From positions 882,394 through 946,393 of the forward strand of contig OY282377.1 of assembly GCA_958295785.1 (NCBI GenBank): a stretch of 64,000 nucleotides of DNA. Direction: 5' to 3'. Source of the stretch: an uncultured Latescibacterota bacterium. GTDB lineage: Bacteria > Latescibacterota > UBA2968. The notes below the pieces were generated by a model, which saw only the letters and a list, made by a program, of their open reading frames with translations, was not told the DNA's origin and did no database searches. The position numbers were made by a program, and so were the translations under genes. Numbering within the stretch: position 1 is the stretch's first letter; every line of letters begins with the position of its first letter. This document shows, piece after piece, positions 27,365-35,237 of this stretch.

Positions 27365-30300
27365 ATGAATTTTCTCACAAAAATTTTCGGCAACAAACAC
27401 GACCGCGACGTCAAAAAGATGCAGCCGGTTGTGGATGAAATCAACCAATACTACGAAGAATACGCCGGTTTGTCTGACGGGGCATTGAAAGAGAAGACAA
27501 CGGCGTTTCGCACGCGCATTGCAGAAGCCACAGCCGATGCCCAAAAGCATTTGGCCGCGCTCAGAGAAGAATTGGCCGCGTTGCAACGAGACGAAGACCG
27601 CACCGAGCAGTTGGAAGATATCGCCGAGGTCGAAGCCGAAATCAAGGAGATCGAGCGCGAGGTGCTCGATGAGATTCACCCACAAGCGTTTGCGGTTTTT
27701 AAGGAAACGTGCCGCCGCTTCAAGGAACGGGGCAAGTCGTGGGATCGCGCAGGCGATCAAATTGTGTGGCACGAGATTCCCTACGACGTGCAATTGATCG
27801 GCGCGACCGTGTTGCATCAGGGCAAAATCGCCGAGATGGCCACAGGCGAGGGCAAAACCCTGGCCGCGGGCCTGGCCTTGTACTTGAATGGCCTGCTCGG
27901 GCGCGGCGTGCATCTGGTCACGGTCAATTCCTATCTGGCCAAGCGCGACGCCATGTGGCTGGGGCCTGTGTACTTGTCCCTCGGTCTCACGGTTGGGGTG
28001 ATCCAGGACCGCGCATTGGGCGTGGAGGGTTTTATCATGGAAGAGGATGGCGCAGATGGCTATCGCATGCGCGATTGCGACCACAAAGAAGCCTGCCAGA
28101 TGGATATTGTCTATGGCACGAAGGACCAGTTTGGGTTTGATTATCTGTACGACAACATGGCGATTCACCCCGACGATTTGATCCAGCGCGAGCACTATTT
28201 TGCGATTATCGACGAGGTGGATAGCATTTTGATCGACGAGGCGCGCACGCCGTTGATCATTTCAGGCCCCGTGCCCGAATCCACGTCGCATCGGTACGAA
28301 GAAAGGCGTCCCCTAGTCGAAAAATTGGTGCGGGCGCAAACCCGCGTGATCAGTGATATTTTGAAGCGCGCAGAAGAAGAACTCGAGTCGGGCGATGAAT
28401 ACGCGGGCGGCGTGTTGTTGTTGCAGGTGCAGCGCGGCATGCCCAAGAACAAACGCTTTATGAAGCGGCTTCAGGAAGAGGGCGTCAAACGCTTGGTGCA
28501 GCGCGTGGAGGCCGATTACATCCGCGACAAGCGCACCGGGGAATTGGACGAAGACCTCTATTTTAGCATCGACGAAAAGAGCCACATCATCGACCTGACG
28601 GAAAAGGGCCGCGATGAAATCAGCCGCAAGCCAGACGATTTCGTGTTGCCCGATCTCGATGAAGTCCTGCGGAATATCGCACAAAATACATCGCTCTCAG
28701 ACGCGGAAAGAGACGCATTGCAAGAAGCCGCCTATCGGGATTACGGCGAAAAGAACGAGTCCATCCACAGCGTGCGAAAATTGTTGCAGGCGTATTCGCT
28801 CTACGAAAAGGACGTGCAGTATATGATCGAAGAGGGCAAGGTGATCATCGTGGATGAATTTACCGGACGACCCCAGCCCGGCCGCCGGTTTGCCGATGGT
28901 TTGCATCAGGCCCTCGAAGCCAAAGAAAAGGTGAAGGTGGAACGCGACACGCAGACTGTTGCGACCATTACATTGCAAAATTATTTCAGGCTCTATGACC
29001 GCTTGGCGGGCATGACGGGCACTGCCGAGACCGAGTCCGAAGAATTTCACCAAATTTACAAACTCGACGTGGTGGCGATTCCAACGCACGAGCCGGTGCG
29101 CCGCATTGACTCCAATGACTGGATCTACCGCACAAAACGCGAAAAATACAATGCCGTGATCGATGAAATTACGCGCTTAAATGAACAAAAGTTGCCGGTT
29201 TTGGTGGGCACGATTTCCGTTGAAACATCCGAACTCATTTCGCGGGTGCTCTCGCGCAAAAAAATCAAACACCAAGTGCTCAATGCGCGGCAAAACGCGC
29301 AAGAAGCGCAGATCATCGCGCAGGCCGGGCAACCGGGCGCGGTGACCATAGCGACCAACATGGCCGGGCGCGGCACGGATATCAAACTCGGCGAGGGCGT
29401 GGTCAAAGCCCCCGAAGGGCATCGGTGCGCGTTGATTGCCAATTCGAATAACGGCCAACCCCCGTGCCCATACATAGAGGAATACGGGTGTCGGGACGAA
29501 GTCCCGTGTGGGTTGAATATTATCGGCACGGAACGACACGAATCGAGGCGCATTGACCGGCAGTTGCGCGGCAGGGCAGGGCGGCAGGGCGATCCGGGCA
29601 GTTCGCGGTTTTTCATTTCCTTGGAAGACGATTTGATGCGCTTGTTCGGCTCTGAGCGCATTGCCCGCGTGATGGACCGCTTGGGCGCCGAAGAAGACGA
29701 GGTGATCGAACACGGATGGGTGACAAAGTCTATCGAAACCGCGCAAAAGCGCGTGGAAGCGCGCAATTTTGAATTTCGGAAGCAGGTGCTGGATTACGAC
29801 GACGTGATGAATCAGCAGCGCGAAGTGATTTACGACAGGCGCAGGCACGCATTGGAAGAAGAAGATATTTCGGCGATGATCAGCGAAATGATCGACGATA
29901 CGGTCGATGCCCTGTTCGAGATTCACGTCCCGGCAGACGCGCATCCGGAAGATTGGAACTTCGATGGCTTGCTAAACGATTTGCGCCATGTGTTTTTGCA
30001 AGCCCCGGTGATTTCCGACGAGGAGTTGACCACCTTGCGCGAATCCGGGTTGCGCGACCGCGTGTTGCACGGGATCCGAGAAGCCTATGACCGCCGCGAG
30101 CGGGTGATCGGCGAAAACCGCATGCGGCAGATTGAGCGCATGATCTATTTGAGCGTTTTCGATGAAAAGTGGAAAGAACACCTCCGCGAGATGGACGATC
30201 TCAAAGAGGGTATTGGCCTGCGCGGTTACGGGCAAAAGAATCCATTGATCGAATACAAGCGCGAAGGCTATGAGATGTTTGTCGCGCTGCTCGAAGACAT

Positions 30301-30583
30301 CAACCGCGAGACATTGCGCTTGCTCTTCCGCATTTCCGTTGAAGAAACCCCCGCACCATCGTGCACTCGGCAGCCCGTCCGCCTGTCGTTGGAACACCGC
30401 GATGCAACGGGAATGGGCTTTGCCGGCATGCCCGAGCCTGATTCCGATGAATTGACCGCCAACTCTTCAGAAGGTGGGGCAGCCAAAAAACAGCCGGTGC
30501 GAGTCCAAAAAAAGGTGGGGCGCAACGAACTCTGCCCGTGCGGTAGCAAAAAGAAGTACAAGCATTGCCACGGAAGACTTTGA
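27365..30583 (+). CDS. secA: preprotein translocase ATPase SecA
   Basis: 1072 aa. Walker A MATGEGKTLAAGL (about 158-170), DEAD-type IIDEVDSILIDEAR, TNMAGRGTDIKLG and RQLRGRAGRQGDPGSSRF are intact. The C-terminus carries the zinc SEC-C motif CPCGSKKKYKHCHG, used for SecB and phospholipid contact. Two features differ from the short E. coli-type protein: an N-terminal charged coiled-coil stretch (about 55-100) that pushes Walker A some 50 residues later, and a roughly 30-residue Cys-bearing insertion (HRCALIANSNNGQPPCPYIE, then YGCRDEVPCG) just before IGTERHESRR. The gene is followed after 25 bases by the PRTase-like gene. Confidence 0.97.
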   Translation: MNFLTKIFGNKHDRDVKKMQPVVDEINQYYEEYAGLSDGALKEKTTAFRTRIAEATADAQKHLAALREELAALQRDEDRTEQLEDIAEVEAEIKEIEREVLDEIHPQAFAVFKETCRRFKERGKSWDRAGDQIVWHEIPYDVQLIGATVLHQGKIAEMATGEGKTLAAGLALYLNGLLGRGVHLVTVNSYLAKRDAMWLGPVYLSLGLTVGVIQDRALGVEGFIMEEDGADGYRMRDCDHKEACQMDIVYGTKDQFGFDYLYDNMAIHPDDLIQREHYFAIIDEVDSILIDEARTPLIISGPVPESTSHRYEERRPLVEKLVRAQTRVISDILKRAEEELESGDEYAGGVLLLQVQRGMPKNKRFMKRLQEEGVKRLVQRVEADYIRDKRTGELDEDLYFSIDEKSHIIDLTEKGRDEISRKPDDFVLPDLDEVLRNIAQNTSLSDAERDALQEAAYRDYGEKNESIHSVRKLLQAYSLYEKDVQYMIEEGKVIIVDEFTGRPQPGRRFADGLHQALEAKEKVKVERDTQTVATITLQNYFRLYDRLAGMTGTAETESEEFHQIYKLDVVAIPTHEPVRRIDSNDWIYRTKREKYNAVIDEITRLNEQKLPVLVGTISVETSELISRVLSRKKIKHQVLNARQNAQEAQIIAQAGQPGAVTIATNMAGRGTDIKLGEGVVKAPEGHRCALIANSNNGQPPCPYIEEYGCRDEVPCGLNIIGTERHESRRIDRQLRGRAGRQGDPGSSRFFISLEDDLMRLFGSERIARVMDRLGAEEDEVIEHGWVTKSIETAQKRVEARNFEFRKQVLDYDDVMNQQREVIYDRRRHALEEEDISAMISEMIDDTVDALFEIHVPADAHPEDWNFDGLLNDLRHVFLQAPVISDEELTTLRESGLRDRVLHGIREAYDRRERVIGENRMRQIERMIYLSVFDEKWKEHLREMDDLKEGIGLRGYGQKNPLIEYKREGYEMFVALLEDINRETLRLLFRISVEETPAPSCTRQPVRLSLEHRDATGMGFAGMPEPDSDELTANSSEGGAAKKQPVRVQKKVGRNELCPCGSKKKYKHCHGRL

Positions 30584-30608
30584 ACGACAAAAAACAATAG
30601 GACACATC

Positions 30609-31664
30609 TTGAACGAGCGTAGCACACTGTTGGCTTCTGTCGCTGACACTATCGAGGACTACCGGGCGGGCGAGATTGTCCAACCGACGCCAGATCATGT
30701 CGACCAGTGGGTATGTCAGTTTGACAAGACTGTACAGGTTCCCTTACTGCGTGAAATGGACTATGTGCTCAAAAGGACCTACTTCTCGAACTCTGATGTA
30801 AACCGATTTTTTACAAAACTTGTTGAAAATAAGCAACTTGCTAGTGACAATCCGCACGATTTTTGGCACGATGCAACAATGCTCGATATCCAGAGTCGGG
30901 GACATAGCCAAACGGAAATCAGAGAATTGTTCGGGGAAGCACTCAATGGAAAGTACGGACTGAACATTGACAAATGCGGTTCAATAGGTGGAGCCTTTAT
31001 CTATTTGGATGATGCACTTTTCACTGGCGGACGCATTGGTGCAGACCTTTCGAATTGGATAGAGAAGGGACCAAAGAAAGCCACGTTGCATATCGTTGTT
31101 ATTGCGACCCACAGTTTTGGAGAGTGGAAGTGCAAAGAGCGTCTTCGTAACGTTGCTAGTGAGGCGGAGAAGGATATTGACCTTCACATTTGGGTTGCTA
31201 TTCGTTTTGAGAACAGGAAATTCTATCGCCGCATATCCGAAGTGCTTTGGCCAATAGAACTTCCCGATGAGAACGAAGTACAAAACTACGTACAAAGTGA
31301 AACGAAATTTCCGTTTGAACCACGTCAGCTTGGTGGAAGGTTAAGGAACGATATATTTTTTTCGGAAAATGGGCGTCAACGACTCGAGCGAGAACTCTTA
31401 TTGGCGGGAGTAAGGATCCGATCATTTTGCGCCGATCCGAGCCCAGCGATGCGACCTCTTGGATTTGGCCCATTTGGCCTCGGGTTTGGTTCGATGATCG
31501 TGACATTCAGAAATTGCCCCAATAATTGTCCACTCGCGCTTTGGTGGGGCGATCCCAAGGCCCCTTCTCATCATCCCCTCAGCCTGTGGTACCCACTTTT
31601 GCCACGCAAGACATATAGCCATGATCCAAGTTTCGACGACATCAACTTCTGGCAATCGCCATAA
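30609..31664 (+). CDS. phosphoribosyltransferase-like (PRTase-CE-type) conflict-system protein
   Basis: 351 aa from a TTG at 30609 with TAGGACAC upstream; this start begins just after secA. The key segment is GGAFIYLDDALFTGGRIG, with the acidic pair at Asp134-Asp135, matching the PRPP-loop pattern of phosphoribosyltransferases. The C-terminus (VTFRNCPNNCPLALWWGD, then WYPLLPRKTY) resembles a family of PRTase-like proteins found in predicted bacterial conflict operons. Its 3' end overlaps the NADAR gene by 44 bases. GC content and codon use are lower than in secA, which suggests horizontal gain. Substrate unknown; a role in nucleotide or NAD-linked defence is inference. Confidence 0.65.
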   Translation: MNERSTLLASVADTIEDYRAGEIVQPTPDHVDQWVCQFDKTVQVPLLREMDYVLKRTYFSNSDVNRFFTKLVENKQLASDNPHDFWHDATMLDIQSRGHSQTEIRELFGEALNGKYGLNIDKCGSIGGAFIYLDDALFTGGRIGADLSNWIEKGPKKATLHIVVIATHSFGEWKCKERLRNVASEAEKDIDLHIWVAIRFENRKFYRRISEVLWPIELPDENEVQNYVQSETKFPFEPRQLGGRLRNDIFFSENGRQRLERELLLAGVRIRSFCADPSPAMRPLGFGPFGLGFGSMIVTFRNCPNNCPLALWWGDPKAPSHHPLSLWYPLLPRKTYSHDPSFDDINFWQSP

Positions 31665-32382
31665 CGGACAGACGCGAACCTACGACCGCGCTACCAGTAT
31701 TGTGTTTCTCAAAACAAGAGAAGCTTTCGGCGGATTGTCCAATATGGCTGGTGGTTTTCCCTTGTGTGTGAACGGTATCTACATTCGCACATCCGAGGCT
31801 CTGTATCAAGCCTGTCGTTTTCCGCACTTACCTGCCGTGCAAAGGGCAATTATTGAACAAAGAAGCCCAATGACAGCCAAGATGAAGAGCAGAAAGCATC
31901 AACGGCAGTCGCGCCCGGATTGGGACTTGGTTCGAGTCAAGATCATGCGTTGGTGTTTGCGGGTGAAGCTTACACAGAACTGGGGTGCGTTCGGCGATCT
32001 CCTGCTGGAGACTGGCGATCAACCGATCGTTGAGCAATCCCGGAAGGATGGTTTCTGGGGTGCTGAACCTGTGGACAAACGCACCCTTGTTGGCGTGAAT
32101 GCGCTTGGGCGGTTGCTGATGGAACTGAGAGAGGTTGTCAAAATTGAAGGCAAGGAATCGTTCTTTTGGGTAGAGCCACTCGATATTGTGGATTTTTTGC
32201 TCAACGGGCATCCCATTGAGACAGTCGTTGCGCCAGATGATAGGGCAGTTGCGATGATCGCAAAGTCCACAGAACATCTGTCTTATGCTGATACCCGAAA
32301 AACGATAGGAGTACAACCATCACTTTTTAATCCGTCAGTAGTTGAGGAACTCTCGCCACCCGAATATGTAGGCAAAAAATAA
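31621..32382 (+). CDS. NADAR domain protein (YbiA/DUF1768-like)
   Basis: 253 aa from the ATG at 31621. The NADAR fold shows FGGLSNMAGGFPL, TSEALYQACRFP, the Lys/Arg-rich MTAKMKSRKHQ, LLETGDQPIVEQS with DGFWGAEP, and VGVNALGRLLMELRE. NADAR proteins act on NAD/ADP-ribose derivatives; some remove ADP-ribose from guanine and serve as antitoxins, others hydrolyse riboflavin intermediates. About 85 residues follow the domain without a recognised match. It overlaps the PRTase-like gene, so the two form one translated unit. The pairing with a PRTase points to a nucleotide-based conflict module rather than the riboflavin role, though rib genes lie 5 kb upstream. Confidence 0.82.
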   Translation: MIQVSTTSTSGNRHNGQTRTYDRATSIVFLKTREAFGGLSNMAGGFPLCVNGIYIRTSEALYQACRFPHLPAVQRAIIEQRSPMTAKMKSRKHQRQSRPDWDLVRVKIMRWCLRVKLTQNWGAFGDLLLETGDQPIVEQSRKDGFWGAEPVDKRTLVGVNALGRLLMELREVVKIEGKESFFWVEPLDIVDFLLNGHPIETVVAPDDRAVAMIAKSTEHLSYADTRKTIGVQPSLFNPSVVEELSPPEYVGKK

Positions 32383-32402
32383 AAAATGGGGAGATGTGCA
32401 TT

Positions 32403-32876
32403 ATGAAATCGCGTGAAAATTTGCTGGATGAGGCGCGTCAAAATATTCCGGAAATGACTGTGCGGGAAGTCCACGATTATTTGGAACAGGGCCGCGATCC
32501 CGTCTTGCTCGACGTGCGCGGTCTGGATGAATGGGAGCGCGGGCACTTAAAAGGGGCTGTCCATATTCCGCGCGGCGAATTGGAGCATCGGGCGGCATCG
32601 GCATTGCCCGACAAGTCGTGCGAGGTCATTGTGATTTGCGCGGGCGGCGTGCGGTCCCTTTTGGCCGGTGAGACTTTGAAAGCCATGGGATACGAAAAGG
32701 TGATTTCGATGGAAGGCGGATACGGCGATTGGGAAGACGCCCTCCTGCCGGCTGAAATTCCACCCCCTCCTGAAGAAACAGATGCACGGGAAAATCCCGA
32801 ACTGCTCAAAGCGCAAATCGCCCACATGGAAAAAATGTTGGCAGGAAAAAAAAGCAAGTTGGCGGATATTGAATAA
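32403..32876 (+). CDS. rhodanese-like sulfurtransferase domain protein
   Basis: 157 aa from the ATG at 32403. The single rhodanese domain (about 15-115) has LLDVRGLDEWERGHLKGAVH and the active loop VICAGGVRSLLA with catalytic Cys79. A Pro/Glu-rich linker and a short helical tail (ELLKAQIAHMEKMLAGKK) follow. It can carry persulfide sulfur, but its acceptor is unknown. It lies 20 bases after the NADAR gene, though its base composition is like the core genes. Confidence 0.85.
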   Translation: MKSRENLLDEARQNIPEMTVREVHDYLEQGRDPVLLDVRGLDEWERGHLKGAVHIPRGELEHRAASALPDKSCEVIVICAGGVRSLLAGETLKAMGYEKVISMEGGYGDWEDALLPAEIPPPPEETDARENPELLKAQIAHMEKMLAGKKSKLADIE

Positions 32877-32900
32877 GAGGGAAGATGCGAGCTTAAAAAT

Positions 32901-32927
32901 GTAGGGGCGGTGCCCCCGTGCTCGCCC
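32901..32927. repeat. dispersed hairpin repeat, plus-oriented copy
   Basis: GTAGGGGCGGTGCCCC then CGTGCTCGCCC, followed by CCACAAAAAACACGAGCGGG (32953), the same module seen at 8921. It lies between the rhodanese gene and the groES promoter. Confidence 0.85.
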
Positions 32928-33049
32928 GAAAATACAAGATACAAGATGTAACCACAAAAAACACGAGCGGGGTACAACGAGCGACAGCCCCTTCAAAGGC
33001 ACATTGTGGCGAAACTCCCGTCTCTTGTCTTACATTTCACTATTTCCTC

Positions 33050-33078
33050 TTGCGTCCATTTGGGCGAGTTTGTATATT
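33050..33078 (+). promoter_or_regulatory. sigma70-type promoter of groESL
   Basis: TTGCGT (33050-33055), a 17-base spacer, TATATT (33073-33078). The predicted start, about 33085, lies just before the CIRCE operator. Confidence 0.7.
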
Positions 33079-33090
33079 TTGCTTTCGCCT

Positions 33091-33117
33091 TTGGCACTCT
33101 GCACAACGGAGTGCCAA
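33091..33117 (+). promoter_or_regulatory. CIRCE operator (HrcA binding site)
   Basis: TTGGCACTC, nine bases, GAGTGCCAA: a perfect 9-bp inverted repeat with the N9 spacing of CIRCE (consensus TTAGCACTC-N9-GAGTGCTAA). The compensated A-to-G and T-to-C changes keep the palindrome. It places groESL under HrcA heat-shock repression; hrcA itself is not in the window. Confidence 0.93.
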
Positions 33118-33155
33118 ATTACCTTTAACCCCATGTTGTTCAAGGAGGTTTTTAG

Positions 33156-33443
33156 ATGAATGTACGTCCGCTTTCCGACCGCATTTTGGTGCGGCGGGTG
33201 GAGGCCGATGAGCAAGTGCAGGGGGGAATTATCATCCCCGATACGGCCAAAGAAACGCCTCAGCAAGCCGAGGTGATCGCCGTTGGTCCGGGCAAGTGCA
33301 ACGAACAGGGCGATGTGATCGCGCTGACAGTGAAGCCCGGTGAAAAGGTCTTGATCGGCAAATACGCCGGCACGGAAATCGAAATTGACGGCGATGAGTT
33401 TGTGATCGTGAACGAAGACGACGTGTTGGGCATTATCCAATAA
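33156..33443 (+). CDS. groES: co-chaperonin GroES
   Basis: 95 aa with a strong CAAGGAGG site. It shows [19 protein letters not shown], a mobile loop ([16 protein letters not shown]) and [18 protein letters not shown]. It caps the GroEL ring during protein folding. It sits 26 bases before groEL in the usual order. Confidence 0.98.
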   Translation: MNVRPLSDRILVRRVEADEQVQGGIIIPDTAKETPQQAEVIAVGPGKCNEQGDVIALTVKPGEKVLIGKYAGTEIEIDGDEFVIVNEDDVLGIIQ

Positions 33444-33469
33444 CGCGACTGGAGAAGGAGATTGACATT

Positions 33470-35086
33470 ATGGCAAAGCAAATTGCTTATGGTATAGATG
33501 CACGCGAGCGCGTCCTCAATGGGGTCACGCTTTTGAACAAGGCCGTGAAAGCCACCCTGGGGCCTGCCGGGCGAAATGTGGTTTTGGCCAAGTCGTGGGG
33601 GTCGCCCACAGTGACAAAAGATGGCGTGAGCGTTGCCAAAGAAATTGAACTCGAAGACGCTTACGAAAATATGGGCGTGCAGATGGTCAAGGAAGTCGCT
33701 TCCAAGACTTCTGACGTCGCAGGCGATGGCACGACCACTGCCACTGTGCTGGCCGAAGCGATTTTCCGCGAGGGTTTGCGAAATGTCACCGCAGGTGCCA
33801 ACCCGATGGATCTCAAGCGCGGCCTTGATGTGGCAGTCAAAGCCGTGGTCAGCGCGTTGGAAAGCCAGAGCCAGCCGGTGAAAGACCGCATGTCTATCGC
33901 ACAGGTGGGAACGATTTCCGCCAACAGCGACAGCGACATTGGCGAGATTATAGCCGATGCCATGGACAAAGTGGGCAAAGATGGCACGATTACGGTCGAA
34001 GAGGCCCAGAGCATCGAGACCACGCTGGATGTGGTCGAAGGCATGCAGTTTGACCGCGGCTATCTGTCGCCCTATTTTGTGACGGATCAAGAGAATATGG
34101 AAGCCGTGCTGGAGGATGTGCTGATCCTGATTCACGAGGCGAAGTTGTCCAACATGAAAGACTTGTTGCCTTTGCTCGAAAAAGTCGCCGGGGCGGGCAG
34201 GCCGCTTTTGGTGATCGCCGAGGATGTCGAAGGAGAAGCCTTGGCCACATTTGTGGTCAACAAAGTGCGCGGCACACTCGCGGCCTGTGCGGTAAAAGCG
34301 CCGGGATACGGCGACCGCCGCAAAGAGATGTTGGGCGATATCGCCGTGCTGACAGGCGGGCGCGTGATCACGGAAGACCTCGGCATTAAGCTCGAAAATG
34401 TCCAGGTCGGCGACCTCGGTCAGGCCAAGCGCGTGGTGATCGACAAAGACAACACCACGATTGTCGAAGGCGCGGGTACGGTCGCCGATATCCAAGGGCG
34501 CACGAGTCAGATTCGCCGGCAAATCGAAGATACGACCTCCGATTACGACCGCGAAAAACTCGAAGAGCGGTTGGCAAAATTGGCCGGCGGCGTGGCCGTG
34601 ATCAATGTGGGTGCAGCAACCGAAACCGAGATGAAAGAAAAGAAAGCCCGGGTCGAAGATGCCCTTCATTCCGTGCGCGCTGCGGTTGAAGAAGGTATTG
34701 TGCCCGGCGGTGGTGTGGCACTGATTCGCAGCATTGGCGCGTTGAACGAGACGCAAGTGCAGGGCGATCAAAAAACGGGCGTGGATATTATGCGCCGCGC
34801 ATTGCAAGCACCGATGCGTCAAATTGCCGATAATGCCGGTTTGGAAGGCAGCTTGGTCGTGCAAGAGGTGAGCGAAGGCGAAGGGGCTTTTGGGTTTAAC
34901 GCCCGCACCGAGCAGTATGAAGACTTGGTCGATGCCGGCGTGATCGATCCGACAAAGGTGGTGCGTACCGCTATCGAAAACGCAGCGTCTATCGCCGGGT
35001 TGTTGTTGACGACCGAAGCCCTGGTGACGGATATGCCAGAAGAGAATCAAAACGTTGCCCACGACGATCACGGGCACATGCACTAA
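33470..35086 (+). CDS. groEL: chaperonin GroEL
   Basis: 538 aa with GGAGAAGGAGA upstream. The ATP site shows [10 protein letters not shown] and [13 protein letters not shown], and [15 protein letters not shown] is intact. The C-terminal tail is [14 protein letters not shown], His-rich, in place of the usual Gly-Gly-Met repeats. It is the second gene of the CIRCE-controlled operon, closed by a terminator. The 607-aa open frame on the other strand is its shadow. Confidence 0.98.
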   Translation: MAKQIAYGIDARERVLNGVTLLNKAVKATLGPAGRNVVLAKSWGSPTVTKDGVSVAKEIELEDAYENMGVQMVKEVASKTSDVAGDGTTTATVLAEAIFREGLRNVTAGANPMDLKRGLDVAVKAVVSALESQSQPVKDRMSIAQVGTISANSDSDIGEIIADAMDKVGKDGTITVEEAQSIETTLDVVEGMQFDRGYLSPYFVTDQENMEAVLEDVLILIHEAKLSNMKDLLPLLEKVAGAGRPLLVIAEDVEGEALATFVVNKVRGTLAACAVKAPGYGDRRKEMLGDIAVLTGGRVITEDLGIKLENVQVGDLGQAKRVVIDKDNTTIVEGAGTVADIQGRTSQIRRQIEDTTSDYDREKLEERLAKLAGGVAVINVGAATETEMKEKKARVEDALHSVRAAVEEGIVPGGGVALIRSIGALNETQVQGDQKTGVDIMRRALQAPMRQIADNAGLEGSLVVQEVSEGEGAFGFNARTEQYEDLVDAGVIDPTKVVRTAIENAASIAGLLLTTEALVTDMPEENQNVAHDDHGHMH

Positions 35087-35111
35087 ATCGCGTGCTTGGC
35101 ATGATCCACGA

Positions 35112-35139
35112 GGGGTTGACCACCGGTCAGCCCCTTTTT
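35112..35139 (+). terminator. intrinsic terminator of groESL
   Basis: GGGGTTGACC (35112-35121), loop ACC, GGTCAGCCCC (35125-35134) and TTTTT. The stem is 10 bp with one G-T pair and lies 25 bases after groEL. Confidence 0.9.
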
Positions 35140-35147
35140 GTGTTTGG

Positions 35148-35176
35148 TTGAATTTATGCGGAATTTTGTCTATATT
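35148..35176 (+). promoter_or_regulatory. sigma70-type promoter of the Lys/Ala-rich repeat protein
   Basis: TTGAAT (35148-35153), a 17-base spacer and TATATT (35171-35176), starting only 9 bases after the groESL terminator. It leaves a leader of about 55 bases before the ATG at 35238, which has AAAGGAT upstream. Confidence 0.7.
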
Positions 35177-35237
35177 ATGAGCACCAAAGCAAATCTCAGC
35201 GCGTATTTGTCGATCACCCCATCAATGAAAGGATAGT

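Noticed and set aside
33260-35083. 607-aa open frame on the minus strand
   Set aside because: Antisense shadow of groEL; composition is His/Phe/Arg-skewed and no domain is recognisable.
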